Source of the DNA: Phoronis australis
Lineage: Eukaryota; Phoronida; Phoronidae
NCBI GenBank assembly: GCA_002633005.1
Contig: NMRA01000139.1
Span: 418,624 to 482,623, forward strand
Length of the DNA stretch: 64,000 bases
Direction: 5' to 3'
Shown: in pieces, positions 14,401-26,940 of the stretch
Layout: every line of letters begins with the position of its first letter
Position numbering within the stretch: the first letter of the stretch is position 1
Notes under the pieces: generated by a model
The model's input: only the letters and a program-made list of their open reading frames with translations
Told to the model about the DNA's origin: nothing
The model's database searches: none
Translations under genes and position numbers: made by a program

Positions 14401-17384
14401 TTTATTGTGGTGGTCAGCAGTGCAGAAAGAGATTGGAACATGAGGAGAAGGACCCCCAGCCACATGACCAGATGATAGTCATGTATAGTACGGTACCATC
14501 AGGCCTTCATGCAGCGTACGTCCTGGGCGTCCAAATGGACGCCCTAGCACTAATGTGGACACTCTGGCAAGGACCCCCAATGTATCATTTGGACGCCCTG
14601 TCAATCAGAATTTCTCCAGTTTGGACACCCACATTGTAAGATTACTAAGACTCAAAGAGAGAAGTTGGCCCTTTCAACTCAGAAAGAAATATACATTGTA
14701 TTTCAAATGTTGCAATGTTAGTTTACTGTTTTCAAAGTATTTGGTAGACCTGTCAATCATTAGCACGTGTTTGGTTGCCAGAGTGTCTTCTTTCAGTAGA
14801 TTCATGTGCCACTGCAATTCTGTACTTTATATAGGGACACCGACCTTGCTCAACTCCAAACTGGTGTTTCAGAGCTGTAGTTTCATCTACTTCATCTTTT
14901 TTTGAAAACACCAAAAGCGAAATAAATGTCATTATTTTAATAATATGATGTGCCGCAAGAATATCACCATTTAAAATGTTTGAGTTTTCGCCCGTTTCAT
15001 GCTTTTGTATGTGCGTCTAAAATGGAGCAGCAGTGACACCTGTTGCCAAAATATAAACCACACATCATCTGTGCATTTTTCTTTTGTTGGTAACTGCAGC
15101 TTTGATGACTGATTGTACAGAATATAAAGCTAGTGAAGTTGATATAATAAACTTTATAACAGAATTTGACTTGAGATGACCAAAAACAGTGCACTCATCG
15201 TTCAACCAATATCTGTAATATCTGTAATACCTGTTTGGTAAGCTTTTTGGCTGTTTTCGTANCCATTTTGTGCTAATATCCCCTCTTAACAATTATGGCA
15301 TCCCCTCTGTCATGTCAACAAACACTCAAGATGCAGACTAGAGACAAGCTTTCATATATATATAGATAAGATTTAAATTGAATATACTTTTTCCTTGAAT
15401 GTGATGCCTATCAAGCTTAGTTCCCTGGAGTTGGCCCAAATTTGTATTAAGTGAGCTCTGTATTTTCTGTCTCAGTACATTTGCTGTTGCATTTAGTCCA
15501 CGGAATTGTTGTTTTGAAAAGTTAAAAATATGATTTTGAAATAACTATTCAGTGGTGTTCAGCTAATGATTTTCTCAATAAAAGGACAAGCAGTGATTGT
15601 TTGCTTTGATTCATGTAATTACTATGGTAACATCTCTCAAGTTACAGACAAAAATAATTCCTGTATTTGTCCCTTTTTCATTTTCCGGGGTCCTTTTAAT
15701 ACTGCCATGAACACCCACAATGTTTCAGAAACATTGTGTTGCTACATTAATCAGATCATCAACTTGATAAAGCATTACTTTGACATAATTTCAGTTGGCC
15801 GCCATATTGTGCTCTAAATTTGTGACATTTTACTGTAGTCTTAAAAAAATGCCAAAATTCTCACGATGTTGTGTTCTGTGTTACCACTGTCTGTTCCATT
15901 TGGTTTCATTGTATTTTTTACTTTTATAGGCACTAGTTTCATTTTCTTTGTATTTCATTTACCCAGAACTTGGTCGTTCAGAATTCATCTTGAAAGGTAT
16001 GCAACATGATCAGTATTCAAAGTTACACGGACAGATATACTTTGTTACAAATTTGGAAAAACGCTGGAAGAAAAAAGCCTTTTACTTCGAGTAATGTCTC
16101 CCATATCAGGTCCAAACTGACTCAGAAAGAAAAAGTTTAAAATGGCATTTAAGTGCCTTACCTCATAGAAACTTATTTGAGCATTGGACAAAGGAGACCA
16201 GTCACTGAGTCACCAGACAGCTTACAATGTTTTGTTTACCCTGGCATTGAGTTGGTACAAATTAAGTAGCTATATAATTGGGTATGATTGCCCCTGTCTG
16301 TCTTCTCTAATGTCTGGATGCATGGCAAGGCACCCATTTAGTGTTCAATAAATGCCAGGTATATGGACTGGACTACCTATTTGCCTTTGTAGACACTCCC
16401 CAAGATATCAAGCCAGGTGACTTGCTGGATCATTAGCACTGCACACTGGTCATCAGGCTTCCGCATGCTTCTTGTTCCTGAAAATCCTGGGATTGGAGAA
16501 CGAAATCGTGACTATTGGTAAGCTCGGCTTTTTAATCGCTTTTACTCTTATGATGATTTGCAGTGTGACGCACACTTTTCCGAGGTAGTCAAGTACATCT
16601 TGTGTCCCATCTTCCTGTTCCTGTCAACACTGTCAGTTAGGTACCATTTAAATGCAATTTTGGAATCTTGTACATATTGAAGCTGAACAAATCCACTAAC
16701 TATTTGCGTAGCAAATTAAGTATATCTATGAGTAATATGTCCAGCCGGTGTGTCTAGTTGGTGATCAGTCATCATACTTAAGTTTATGTGTCATCAAGTG
16801 CTCAACACCATTGAACCTGCTTGCAGCAATCCCTGTTTAGAATGTTCACAGCAATATACCATGTACACACTTGCAAGTCGTAATTTTACCTAATGCATTC
16901 AGTCTACCCTGGTTGCAATGAACCAGCGAATGTTACAATGTACACATTTCGAAGGTCCCTTGGTGCTCATTGTAATGAAGTTCAACTGTGGCAATTTTTT
17001 CTTCATGAGAACTGTTTTAGCTATTGTCAGGTGTAAAAATGTTGGGAGTAGGGCATTAATCCATGAAAATAATATGGATTAATGAGCAAGCCTTGTTAGT
17101 TATTGAGAGAAATACCATTAAGAACCCAATGCTTTTACAGGGGCATTAAGCATTTTGTTCAGGGAGTATGATGTTTTACTGGACCAGCTACAAAAGATAA
17201 GTGGTTACAGTGGTTGCCGTGACTTGATCTACATGTTTCAAGTGGGTGCTTAGAGGTTTAGTGGGTAAAGCACCTGCGGCCAAGATGGTCATCCAGGCAT
17301 GTTTTTGGAAGTGCGATGGTGCATTTTTACACAAGAGCAAAATGTTGCAGCTGAAGTAAACTTGATCATTTGTTGGATTTAGAT
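11415..17384. other. Mostly featureless, one dispersed repeat
   Basis: Apart from the repeat at 14500-14740 and the N at 15262 I see no element ends, tandem arrays or coding exons. Minus-strand frames at 13415-13660 and 14020-14355 have no recognised domain. Confidence 0.55.
14500..14740 (+). repeat. Dispersed repeat copy with ggacgccct blocks
   Basis: Shares an ordered series of blocks with 22243-22500: ggccttcatgcagcgtacgt, ggacgccctagcact, ccaatgtatc-tttgga, cacattgta and agaaatatacattgtat. Internal ggacgccct motifs recur several times. Frames crossing it are not conserved between the copies. Confidence 0.75.
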
Positions 17385-17389
17385 ATACT

Positions 17390-17518
17390 CAGGGACGGAG
17401 TTTTAGCCAGGATTTTGCCTGTCAGACATTTGCACTCCCAGACTGCCAAATCGAATCTGAGACAATTTTAGGGGGGGGGCATAGCCCCCTTGGCCACCCC
17501 CCTCTAAATCCGCCACTG
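17390..17518. mobile_element. 129 bp MITE with CAGNGNCGGA ends, 5 bp target duplication
   Basis: Left end CAGGGACGGAGTTTTAG, right end inverse CAGTGGCGGATTTAGAGG, and ATACT directly outside both ends (17385-17389, 17519-17523). It has the same end type and duplication length as the 40390-41408 element. Confidence 0.82.
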
Positions 17519-18419
17519 ATACTCTCGGCCACATCAAAGATCTGGGTGGAAATTAAGATTGAATTTGAATTTAGGATGGTCCTGGCTGAACAATCTGCAA
17601 TGTAAGGGTCTCCATTTGCAGTTGCATGAAACAGCTCCGATTAGGGACTCTGACTGTGTTTCTTCACTCTTCAATACATGTTTGTGCACTTGTGTAAACA
17701 GTGATTGCCCTTTCTTATGCTGTTTTATTTTATTATCAAGTCAACTTTTTGCTTTGATAAAGACTGAGAGTAAACTGTACGTTGAGTTAAAAATGTTATT
17801 GAAAATAGTTCGACTAAGTACCTAGTTATTTTCATTGAAATAAGGACTAAGTTTTGAGATATTAGTAGAAAATGTGATCAGTAAAAGATGAACAAATAAT
17901 GAAGATAAAATGATAGAAGATTATATAATTTGTGTTTAGAAATAAACTATTACACAGAAGATTTAGAAAACTATTGTTTCTCAGTTGAGTACCTATTTGG
18001 GATTGTTTCATACAGCCGGGAACAGGAACGCAACCATGATGAGCCATTGTACCCATGTCTCTGTTTAGTCTCCTAGTTCTCTGCAGAGGCCCCCCTTCTT
18101 CTTTGATTCTTGATGGGTCTTGATAGACTGCAAGGACCAACTTGTATTACCAGTAAAATATAACTGAGGAGTACTCCCCATAGCTACTGTGTCAAGTGGT
18201 AACTGAGGCCTTTTTACAATGTTTTATGATTCTGAGCTGTTGTCAAGAGGTTTATAAGAGCAGGAACCTGCTGGGCTCTGGGAGCTTTGTGGGGGGTGTA
18301 CTCCTATAGGTGAGGTAATGCCGAATGGTAATTATGATGTACAGCTTATAGGGTTTGGTATTTTAATCTTGCAGTTGGTGTCTTGGTTGTTTTTTGCTCT
18401 ATTACATTTGGTGGACTAG

Positions 18420-18690
18420 TGTTTTGATGCTTTAGAGTTAGTAGTAACGTCTTGTGTGTTTAACAATTGTTGGAGTCTGATGGTGACCATGGAAAGGATA
18501 TTGATTGATATTGACTTGGGTGGGGTTTTTTATCAAATGGTATTGTGTTTGTGTTCCGTTTTCGTGAGTGACAAAATTATTTCGTTGGGTCTTATTTTAG
18601 AAGTGTGGAATCACCCCTGGTCCTGTAAGTGGAAGAGAAACAGGGCCTGCAATGAGGACCTACCTGTTACGTCTTTACAGTGGTAATTTG
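18420..18690 (+). repeat. Diverged local duplication, copy 1
   Basis: Aligns by eye with 19180-19420: both have gtctgatggtg, ggaaa-gatattg, a gaaagagaa/gaagagaaa block, ataagga/atgagga and the ending acgtctttacag / acatctttacag. No recognised function. Confidence 0.5.
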
Positions 18691-19179
18691 GGAGACTTGT
18701 ACAGCTCTGCTGTCATTTTACAAATACCTAGTGGGTTGGTAGTCTGCTCACAAATTACTTGGTGTTGAGCAAACATTGTGATTGAAAACAACACTTGTCC
18801 CTTGTGGCTACTAGAACTGAAAGCACAAGTCTACTGCAACATTCTCTTTAGTGCACGTCATCATAGAAAAAGAAAACATAGAAAGCAAGCCTCAAAATGC
18901 ATCAAATAAATATATATATTTTGCAGAATCATTTGCATAGTTCAAGATTTAGGCATGACATAAGATTTTTGACATCGCCTTAATCTTTCAAACATGGCTC
19001 AAGATTTTAAAACATGGCTCAGAACTTTTTAAACATGGCGCAGGACTGTGTTTGGAAGCAGGCAGGTGTACTACTGCTATTATTAATACAGTGCAAAAGG
19101 TTTGACTCTGTTGTTTGTTTTGCTTTGCTTGTTCTTGTCTTGGTCTAGTCTGTGTTTTGATAATCTAGTATCAATACTT

Positions 19180-19420
19180 GCAACATTTTTGAGTCTTTAA
19201 ACAATATTCGGGTCTGATGGTGGCTAGGAAAAGATATTGGTATTGTCAATAGGTGATGTTTTTCACCAATCGTTTTTGTCTAGGTGTACAATTTTCCTGG
19301 TTGTGAAGCTGTTACAATGGACTGGAATTGGTGCATGTGGCAGCACTTTCTGCCCTCTGAGTGAAAGAGAACCTGGACATGTGATAAGGACTTCCTTGTG
19401 ACATCTTTACAGCTTTAATT
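19180..19420 (+). repeat. Diverged local duplication, copy 2
   Basis: Partner of 18420-18690 in the same orientation, about 0.75 kb apart. The sequence is degenerate and the short frames are not shared. Confidence 0.5.
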
Positions 19421-20672
19421 CAAACAGGATTAAATATCATAGTGTTTTTTCCTGGTATCAGATTCATGCAATGAATGTTTAATGGTTATGTTCAGTGTTC
19501 CTAGCCATATAGGGTTGTGTCCCACCTTACAATCTTTTGAGGACCAACAGAATTTTGTGGTGAAATTAGACACAAGATGGCTCTGTGTTGGCCATTCTTT
19601 GAATAATCATTTGTGGAGTGATCCTTTTACAGAGCCTTATGTATTTTGGTATGTAGATAGATATTTTCAAGGGCTGTGGGAAATGTGGTATTGAGTTCTT
19701 GCCACCACTTGCTATTCTCGAGTTATTTGAGACTTTCTAATTTGATGACTGCTTTTTGTTGACTGATTCCTAAATGTACTTTTTGTTGGTTTATCATATA
19801 CTGTACGTTGTGTTGCCACGTGCTTCGATGTCGTGGTCGTTTTGTGTTCGTGGTTCCATCTGCTACTTCATATCTAAGTTTTTCATTCATTTCGCCAATT
19901 TTAGCGCGCTCCCCAGAGCACTTTCATTTCTTATTCCTTGCTGGTGACCTGATCAGCTTGTGAAGATATTGTTTATCTGCCGTTCTCTCCATGAAGTACG
20001 GTGTAGCAGGAAGGAAGGTTGGGATGGCAGAATGCAATGCACAATTTGAACAATGTTTGAGCTTTTGCCCATGAATAGTCCACAGGTGGAGAAAACTTGC
20101 ATGACCTCCTTTAACTTACTGAGCCTAAGTAGGGACTGAAATCTTGGACTGTTCTTAGTTTAAGTTCAAAATATCCTGTTTCAAATTTTGTCTTTGTTGG
20201 AAATCATTTGTGTGCATGGCTTTGACATAAATATTAATTATTTAGTAATTATTATTTATTAATTATTCACAAATGCATTTTGTGCTTTTACTGTAATTTG
20301 AAAGTTGAAGCAAAGCCAACGGTGTTTATTGTAGTTCACGACACTGTATGTACTTTTAACAGCAACAGAAATATAAATGATTATTTGATACTAAGTACCA
20401 TTTGGACATCTACTTTTGGCCCCGACGGTTTACACACAAAACTCACTAACTGTGGCAAGACGGAATTTGTAGGCTGGAGAGTGGAACTCACACGCGCAGG
20501 TTTACAAATGGCGGGAGTTGCAGAGATAGAGATCCCGTATGTATGCCATTGCATAAGCGCAGTAGAAATGATCCTTTCTGCCTTGTCCCAGTTTCGCGTA
20601 TAGACATATACATCGACACGGAGCAAGATGATCGAGCGCAAATTGCTCTACCTCACAAACGTGTGGCAAAAG

Positions 20673-20690
20673 TTGACACCGCGGTGTCAA
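20673..20690. repeat. 18 bp perfect palindrome inside a larger inverted repeat
   Basis: TTGACACCGCGGTGTCAA is perfectly self-complementary. Outside it, cgacacggagcaa (about 20612) faces ttgctccgtgtc (20692). Local CpG content is higher than in the surroundings. It may be the centre of a fold-back element. Confidence 0.6.
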
Positions 20691-22112
20691 TTTGCTCCGT
20701 GTCAGTCCCGTTTACACTCATACATGCGCTGGAACTTCTCGTTCCGTGTCAGCTGATTCGTGTCAACTTTTGTAATATAAAGGGCACTCTACTCATATTT
20801 CTGTCAACTTGTCTGTCTACAAATAGCCTAACACAAAAGACTCGAAGCATTTCAAAAAAGGCTCAGAATTTGAAAACAAGGCTCAATGTCTTCCTAACTC
20901 AGTCCTCAAATCCTTCTTTGGGTTTATTACAGAGAAAATTGCAGTTTAAATCCTGTAATACTGATGTAAATTAAACACATATGCAAGTATTGTTAAGTTG
21001 AAGACAGAATGGCAACTGGCAAGATCAACACTTTAGTGTTTCGCTAAGTCAGCAGTTTAATACCAACGTAACTGTAAGAGAAAACCCTTCTGACATTTAG
21101 ATGGGAAAGCATGAATACCTGAAGTGTGCACATATATTGTGATTAGAATATCGGGCTAATCAACTAATGTGACGACTTGAAAATACATTGGCTAATTGCG
21201 AAGTGAGTGGTAATGTTATGATGTAGAATGTCAATGGTAGTAAAGCACAGCATTTAGTGTTTGTGTTTTTGTTAAATTGACTGAGTACTGAAATGTGTGC
21301 TTTTCAAAAAGAATTTGTTTGCTTATGATGAATTGAATGCTACCTCCTGGGTAAATAGATTGGTTTTCCTGGAAATATTATAACCAGTGTTTTCAGTCGT
21401 AGTGCCTGTCTAGCCCTGTGCTGTTTTGTCATAAATAAATATCACCTTTTTTATGGGAATATGTTAACTTCAGTTCATCTTACAAATTAAACGAAGCAAC
21501 CATAGGCTGATATGAATTGAAAATGAAACTCCAGGTGTCGCTAATTCATACCAATCCAACATCATGCAGAAGACCACCTATATTGTCTATTGTTGGAATT
21601 GCATGGCATTTTGGGTTAGATTCTGTGGTTGATGGTAGATGAGCCTCATGTTGCGTTTTGACATTTTGATCACAGTACAGAGATAATATCTTGAATTTAA
21701 TCAGTTGTACTGTGAAAACAAAGGTCTGGTGATTATTTATGGAAAGCTGATATGACCAAGGAGTCCCCACAATATTAGAAAGCAGTAAAACCAAGAGACT
21801 GTCTCCACGCTGACTGTTGGTGTTTGCTGCCTGAGTTGATTTGTTCAGCGCTTATTGTGGGTAATACTTGTTATGGTAAAGTCTTGCCTTGTTAGACAAA
21901 ATGTATGTACAAGATCGTGTTTTTGTTCTAAAGGGTTTCTTACTAATTCTTGTAAATACTGTCAGCTGGTAGCTACCGGGTAGAACTTGAAAATGGTAAA
22001 GCCAAAATATGACAATCTAATGAGAAGATATTAATTTCCTTTGTTGTGATTCTGGACCTGGATTACTAGAAAATGGTGAGATCTACCTTTAAATCTTTGT
22101 TGATGTTGTTGC

Positions 22113-22760
22113 GTAGGCATATCCAGGATCGGTCAAGGGGGCCTGGACCCCCTTTTTCCATTGACTTTAGTGATATCAACTCTAGAATTTTCAAATTGTT
22201 AACTTGGACCCCCTTTTCAAAAAAATCCTTGATCTGACCCCCAGGCCTTTATGCAGCGTACGTCTATTTGGACGCCCTAGCACTCATCTGGACGCCCTGG
22301 CGAGGACGCCCAATGTATCGTTTGGAAGCCCACTGTCAATAGGAACCTTTCAAGTTTGGACTAACACATTGTAGTGAACACTAGGAAGCCTCTGAAGGCT
22401 CACAGTGGGGGCTCTTTTTTCAAAGCAGGAAGAAATATACAATGTATATACAAAGTACATACAATGTTACTATGCTCATACTTGGTTGATAGCATTGTAA
22501 AAGTCTTGGTCTACAGTTTTTTTAGTAAAAATGGTCACTACAGAAGGCTGTTTTCTAAACTTAGATGTAAAAACCACTTGGTCTATGCATTTTTTTGTAA
22601 AAAAATCTGTGTGTTTGGTGGGATTGCTGGGGGTGGGGGTTACGCGTCGGAATCATGGACGCCCTGGAATATTGGGAACCCCATTTGGGACACCCTATTT
22701 TCAAAATCTTGGATAAAGGCCTGCTGACCCCCCTTTTAAAAATCCTGAATCTGCCCCTGT
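22113..22760. mobile_element. Decayed element with G/C-run ends
   Basis: The left part (aggatcggtcaagggggcc) and the right part (inverse caggggcagattcagg) both carry runs of C and G next to sequence resembling the CAGNGGCGGAT ends. Internal sequence includes a repeat shared with 14500-14740. No clear target duplication. Confidence 0.4.
22243..22500 (+). repeat. Second copy of the ggacgccct dispersed repeat
   Basis: Pairs with 14500-14740 by the same block order (ggcctttatgcagcgtacgt, then ggacgccctagcact, then ccaatgtatcgtttgga). It lies inside the G/C-run element at 22113-22760. Confidence 0.75.
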
Positions 22761-23505
22761 GGTGCTTGAAACAAAATTGGTCTCCTGTAGTGTATACAGA
22801 CTCTGAAATCGTGTTGATATCTAAGTTTTTAATGTCAAACAATGGCACCTGAAATTTAGTAGCACTGTATTGTGTGGTGGGAACATTACAGATTACATGA
22901 TTCTAAGTGTCAATCTTTTTATGTGTCACCTGGGAAAATTCCCACTAGAACTTCTTAATTTTTGATGCAAAATGATTTTCTTCAAAATTAAGATATCTCT
23001 TTTGGAATTTTTTGAAACCAGTGATAAATGTAAATTAGTCTTAATCTTGCCTAACCTAAGATTATGGGCTTGTTTTGATAAGCAAAGCAGCATTTTCTTG
23101 AATAAAAAGTCCCTTGTTGAAAACGTTACCCCAAAATGGACACCTTTACCGACAAATCGTTGCTGGAAATTTGTCTACATCATCATCTAATTCCTGTGCC
23201 TATATTGTTCATGACATTTGACATCTCTGCTGCAGACAGGTGTCTCTACTGTACCTGAGTAATAATTATTGTGTTTAGAATACCCGAGAGAGTTTTTTTT
23301 AACCACCATCTGCCGATTCCATTGTATGCATAGCAGTTTTGTCATTTTTACTTTCACACAACTTACAGTCATACATAGGATGTGCCATACAGAGGCCATT
23401 GTGTTCCAGCTATTGTACATCTGATGTTTGGTTGTACAGCACCTACCAGTATGTTGTGTTATGTTTGTTTCTTCCAAGTTTGCACAACATTATTAAAACC
23501 ACACA

Positions 23506-23983
23506 TTTGGTGTTGAGGCAGTGTTGAGCCTGACTGAGGTAAGCTTTTGTGGGTGTAGGGTGAAGCAGGACTGAGTGTCTTAATTGGAGGAAAATTAGTT
23601 CAGAGGTGGGTGCTTGGAAAATAGAATGTGTTCTTTGTGGTTACAGTAGTGTTAAGAGCAGGGGTCTACTGTTTGTTACTGGAAATTGAACTTTGAATTA
23701 GTTTTGATCTTTTGTGTGGCAGCTTTTATGCCCCCAAATATTTATATGTGGTCGCATATTGCCGTCATCTCTGTCTGGGCGTCCGGTGTCCGTCGTCCGT
23801 AGCTGTATCTCCTAAACCCTTACAGGATCTTGATGAGAATTGGCAGACATGGTCCTATGAAGCTGACGATAGATGACGACAAATTTCGTAACTCTCTGAC
23901 TACAGGTGTGCCCCTAGTGGCAATTTTAGTTTTTCACGCTTACCTCTGTATTTTCAGAAGTGCTCAAGGGATTTTCATAAAAT
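23506..23983 (+). repeat. Near-identical duplication, copy 1 (left of an N)
   Basis: This stretch matches 23985-24464 with only about four differences (a tt insertion in gtgttttcg, agaattgg/agatttgg, ttcgtaac/ttcggaac, gtgctc/gtcctc). The junction is the single N at 23984. Confidence 0.97.
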
Positions 23984-25120
23984 NTTTGGTGTTGAGGCAG
24001 TGTTGAGCCTGACTGAGGTAAGCTTTTGTGGGTGTAGGGTGAAGCAGGACTGAGTGTCTTAATTGGAGGAAAATTAGTTCAGAGGTGGGTGCTTGGAAAA
24101 TAGAATGTGTTCTTTGTGGTTACAGTAGTGTTAAGAGCAGGGGTCTACTGTTTGTTACTGGAAATTGAACTTTGAATTAGTTTTGATCTTTTGTGTGGCA
24201 GCTTTTATGCCCCCAAATATTTATATGTGGTCGCATATTGCCGTCATCTCTGTCTGGGCGTCCGGTGTTTTCGTCGTCCGTAGCTGTATCTCCTAAACCC
24301 TTACAGGATCTTGATGAGATTTGGCAGACATGGTCCTATGAAGCTGACGATAGATGACGACAAATTTCGGAACTCTCTGACTACAGGTGTGCCCCTAGTG
24401 GCAATTTTAGTTTTTCACGCTTACCTCTGTATTTTCAGAAGTCCTCAAGGGATTTTCATAAAATTTGGCAGTTATGCATATATTAGTGAGATGACGCTAC
24501 TCTCCTGTTTTCGGATGGATTCAAGGTGTTTTGCGTCGTCTAGTGGCCATTTTTGCTTCCGGCCTTCTATCAATCAGACTGCTCTAGGGATGATTTTGAA
24601 AATTGGCATATATGTTCTTACTGTGAAGAGGGAGGCTGACGATGATTTTCCGACAACTTTGACTACTGGGGTGCCTCCTAGTGGCAGTTTTGTTTGTTTT
24701 TGCGTCCATGGCTATATCTCCTAAATGCTCTACAGGATCTTTATTGAATTTTACTTGTGTATTTATTTGAAGTTGAAAGCAGAGTACGACGACTTTCGAA
24801 CAGATTGGACTATGGGCAAATGTATCGATATTAAGTTGATAATTTACGATGACGACTTTAAGACGAATCTGACAATTTCATTTTTTCTGTTTTCCTCTGT
24901 TTCTTTGACGTTCCTTTACAGATTATATGAAATTCAATAAATAGCTTTCTTAAGAACGATGGCATGTTCGCATTTTCGCATGGATTTGACGTATTTTGCG
25001 CCATCTAGTGGCCATTTTATGATACAAATAAACACCCCCAGAAGCACACTGTTTGCGGTGCATTCGTGGGCGCATTTCAATGCTTTATGTTGCTCTTGTT
25101 GCAGCAAGCTGGGCAGGCTT
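23727..25120 (+). repeat. CTAGTGG dispersed repeat, block A
   Basis: Starts with a short palindrome related to CCACATATTTATATGTGG followed by cgcatattgccgtcatctctgtc. Loose units follow, each with a tttcatgaaatttggca-like block, a gatgacgactttcgga-like block and a cctagtggcaatttt or cctagtggccatttt block. GCGCCATCTAGTGG is at 24998. Ends with a conserved gtgcattcgtgggcgcattt tail. Part of it is in the duplicated segment. Not coding. Confidence 0.85.
23985..24464 (+). repeat. Near-identical duplication, copy 2 (right of an N)
   Basis: Starts with the same tttggtgttgaggcag as copy 1 and then continues without a break into the dispersed repeat (aaatttggcag), so copy 2 is the natural context. 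Copy 1 ends exactly at the N. Confidence 0.97.
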
Positions 25121-26555
25121 CGATGGGACTTCATCAAACTGTAGAAAACATTGAGTCACTTCATGCCAGAATCGTTTATCAATAAAATGGCACTTGTTGT
25201 GGCTAAATAAGTACAGTTGTTGAACTTGAGCCTGATATGTTTTAACATTATAGCACCTAGGGTCTGAGGTCTTTTGTCAGAATTTGATGTGGTGTGGTTA
25301 CAGCAAATTGCCGATTCCAGATGAATAGATGGTGTTACGTCTAGCTGCAACCACGTTCATTTTCTAACGGCCTTCTGTTTATGTACTGTAAATGTTTTTG
25401 TAGAATATGGCTGGCAGTTGTGTTCACTGACGAGGTCGATCTCGTGTTGTTGTCATCAGAGCTTTTGTTTCCTAACTTGGTCCTAATAAGTGTTCTGTTT
25501 CCGAAATAGCAGTTTGGTTACCTACTTAGAGCACTCAGTCATTTCCCAATCTGTTCCTATTCAGTCAATTTTACACTGTGTGATGACTGCTGGCTGTTGT
25601 CGCTGTCGTGGTAACATTTGTCTATTACCATGACAACATATACCTGAAAAATATTTTTTTTCTAATAAGCTGCATTGGGTGTAACCCACACCTTCTCACA
25701 TTGCCTGCAGCATTATACTTCCCATTTCTAATTAACTACATGAAGATTCACATGTATTCACATTGTATATACACACAGCTGTTTGTCCAGAGATTGGTTG
25801 GCTATGCTGGAGTCCATGTTTTGTTAATCAAAAACTTATCTCTTGACATAGCATGAAGTCCATCCCTGTCTGTGTCCAGTGATAACTAATCAATCAGTGA
25901 GTCTAAATAGTGTGGTTTTGCACAAGGCAGTTTACTTTGATTTTGGAAGCTTTGAGAAAGATGCATAATGGACCATTGTTTTAGTAAGAACTGTTGTGCT
26001 CATAAAGTTGGCACTTGAGATTAATTTTGTCAACTAATATCAATTTACCCTCAGAGTTATCCTTATCTGTGCTGGTTTCATTAACACATGGTGAGCTATT
26101 TCCTTGGTTCTTAATTCTCATATGTCTCGCCCTCCTTCATTTTGGTCTATGGACAACAAACAGCATTGTTCTAACAGATGTTTTTGTAAACAATGAAATC
26201 CCACAACAGGGGAAGACACCTGTTCTGAAGATGGTTCTGAGTGCTGTTTGTTTAAAATGGTAACCAAATGGTTCCACTGGAAGACCTCTTATCTTCCCAC
26301 AGTGTTGCGCATCTTGTGCACAGTTTTCAGCCTTGGCAATGTGTGTGCTGTGTTTGTTCATTGGATTTGACTAAATCAGTGTCATTTCTAACCCAGCGAG
26401 ATCTTAATGTTGCAATGCTGATGTGGAACGTGTGAAAAATCGGATCCACACAAATATAATGAGTACGTTTTTATTAGCTCACTGTCATATGGGAAGACTT
26501 CTCTCATGATTAATTCGTAGCGGTCGTGTTTGCCAATTTTCAGTTCATACTGTTT
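25121..26555. other. No gene seen upstream of semaphorin exon 1
   Basis: AT-rich, no recognised coding frame. The semaphorin promoter or a non-coding first exon may lie here, but no TATA, CpG island or paired splice sites stand out. Confidence 0.5.
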
Positions 26556-26640
26556 GAATGCTTTTGATGTGTACTAATACTGTCAATGTGCCATGTGAAT
26601 GCATTTGATGAGTACTAATACTGTCAATGTGCCATGTGAA
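26556..26640 (+). repeat. 41 bp tandem duplication just upstream of semaphorin exon 1
   Basis: gaatgcttttgatgtgtact at 26556 and gaatgcatttgatgagtact at 26597 start two units that share ctgtcaatgtgccatgtg. They end 32 bp before the exon 1 acceptor. Confidence 0.92.
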
Positions 26641-26671
26641 TTCATGTCTTCATCTACTTCTTCTTTTCTAG

Positions 26672-26825
26672 GACTTCGTCATTTGTTTGCCACCTGACTT
26701 GCGCGCTTGAAGATTGTTGCGACTCGATAACGCTACCAGTGATTTGAAGTTGATGTCATGTGTCCATGTGACCTTTGACCTGTTGATGGTTGCTGATCAG
26801 TAGCGGAGGAGGGTTGTTGCTCATA
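26672..26825 (+). promoter_or_regulatory. Probable 5' UTR part of semaphorin exon 1, with upstream ORFs
   Basis: A pyrimidine-rich acceptor (ttcttcttttctag) ends at 26671, so exon 1 may begin at 26672 with an untranslated leader spliced from an upstream non-coding exon; a transcription start inside this stretch is equally possible. The leader holds a 16-codon upstream ORF (ATG 26753, stop ending 26803) and an overlapping short one (ATG 26758). Both end before the main ATG at 26826, which has A at -3. No TATA box or initiator is clear. Confidence 0.5.
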
Positions 26826-26940
26826 ATGAAGAGAGTATTGGTGTCAGCGTTGTTGACATGGACTCTGACCATGTTCACCGTCCCCAAGACCAATTGTTTG
26901 CCAAGGCGGATGATGAACGTCACCACATTTTCTCCCGTTT
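26826..26940 (+). CDS. Semaphorin coding exon 1 (signal peptide)
   Basis: The ATG at 26826 opens 38 codons starting MKRVLVSALLTWTLTMF: a basic start, then a hydrophobic core, then a polar stretch with cleavage plausible after ...KTNC. The exon ends with one base (T) before a good donor, gtgagt. The next exon needs a two-base remainder (AC) to restore its frame, giving Tyr39. This phase match, the signal peptide and the position 328 bp upstream of the first Sema exon support the call. In the genomic reading frame a stop follows shortly after the donor, so the splice is required. Confidence 0.83.

Noticed and set aside
16440-16520. Possible upstream non-coding exon ending at a gtaagc donor
   Set aside because: Only a donor-like site is visible. 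Without transcript data it cannot be linked to the semaphorin.
25099-25140. Signal-peptide-like start MLYVALVAASWAG
   Set aside because: It falls in the conserved tail of the dispersed repeat, has a stop soon after, and does not provide the phase needed by exon 2, unlike 26826-26940.
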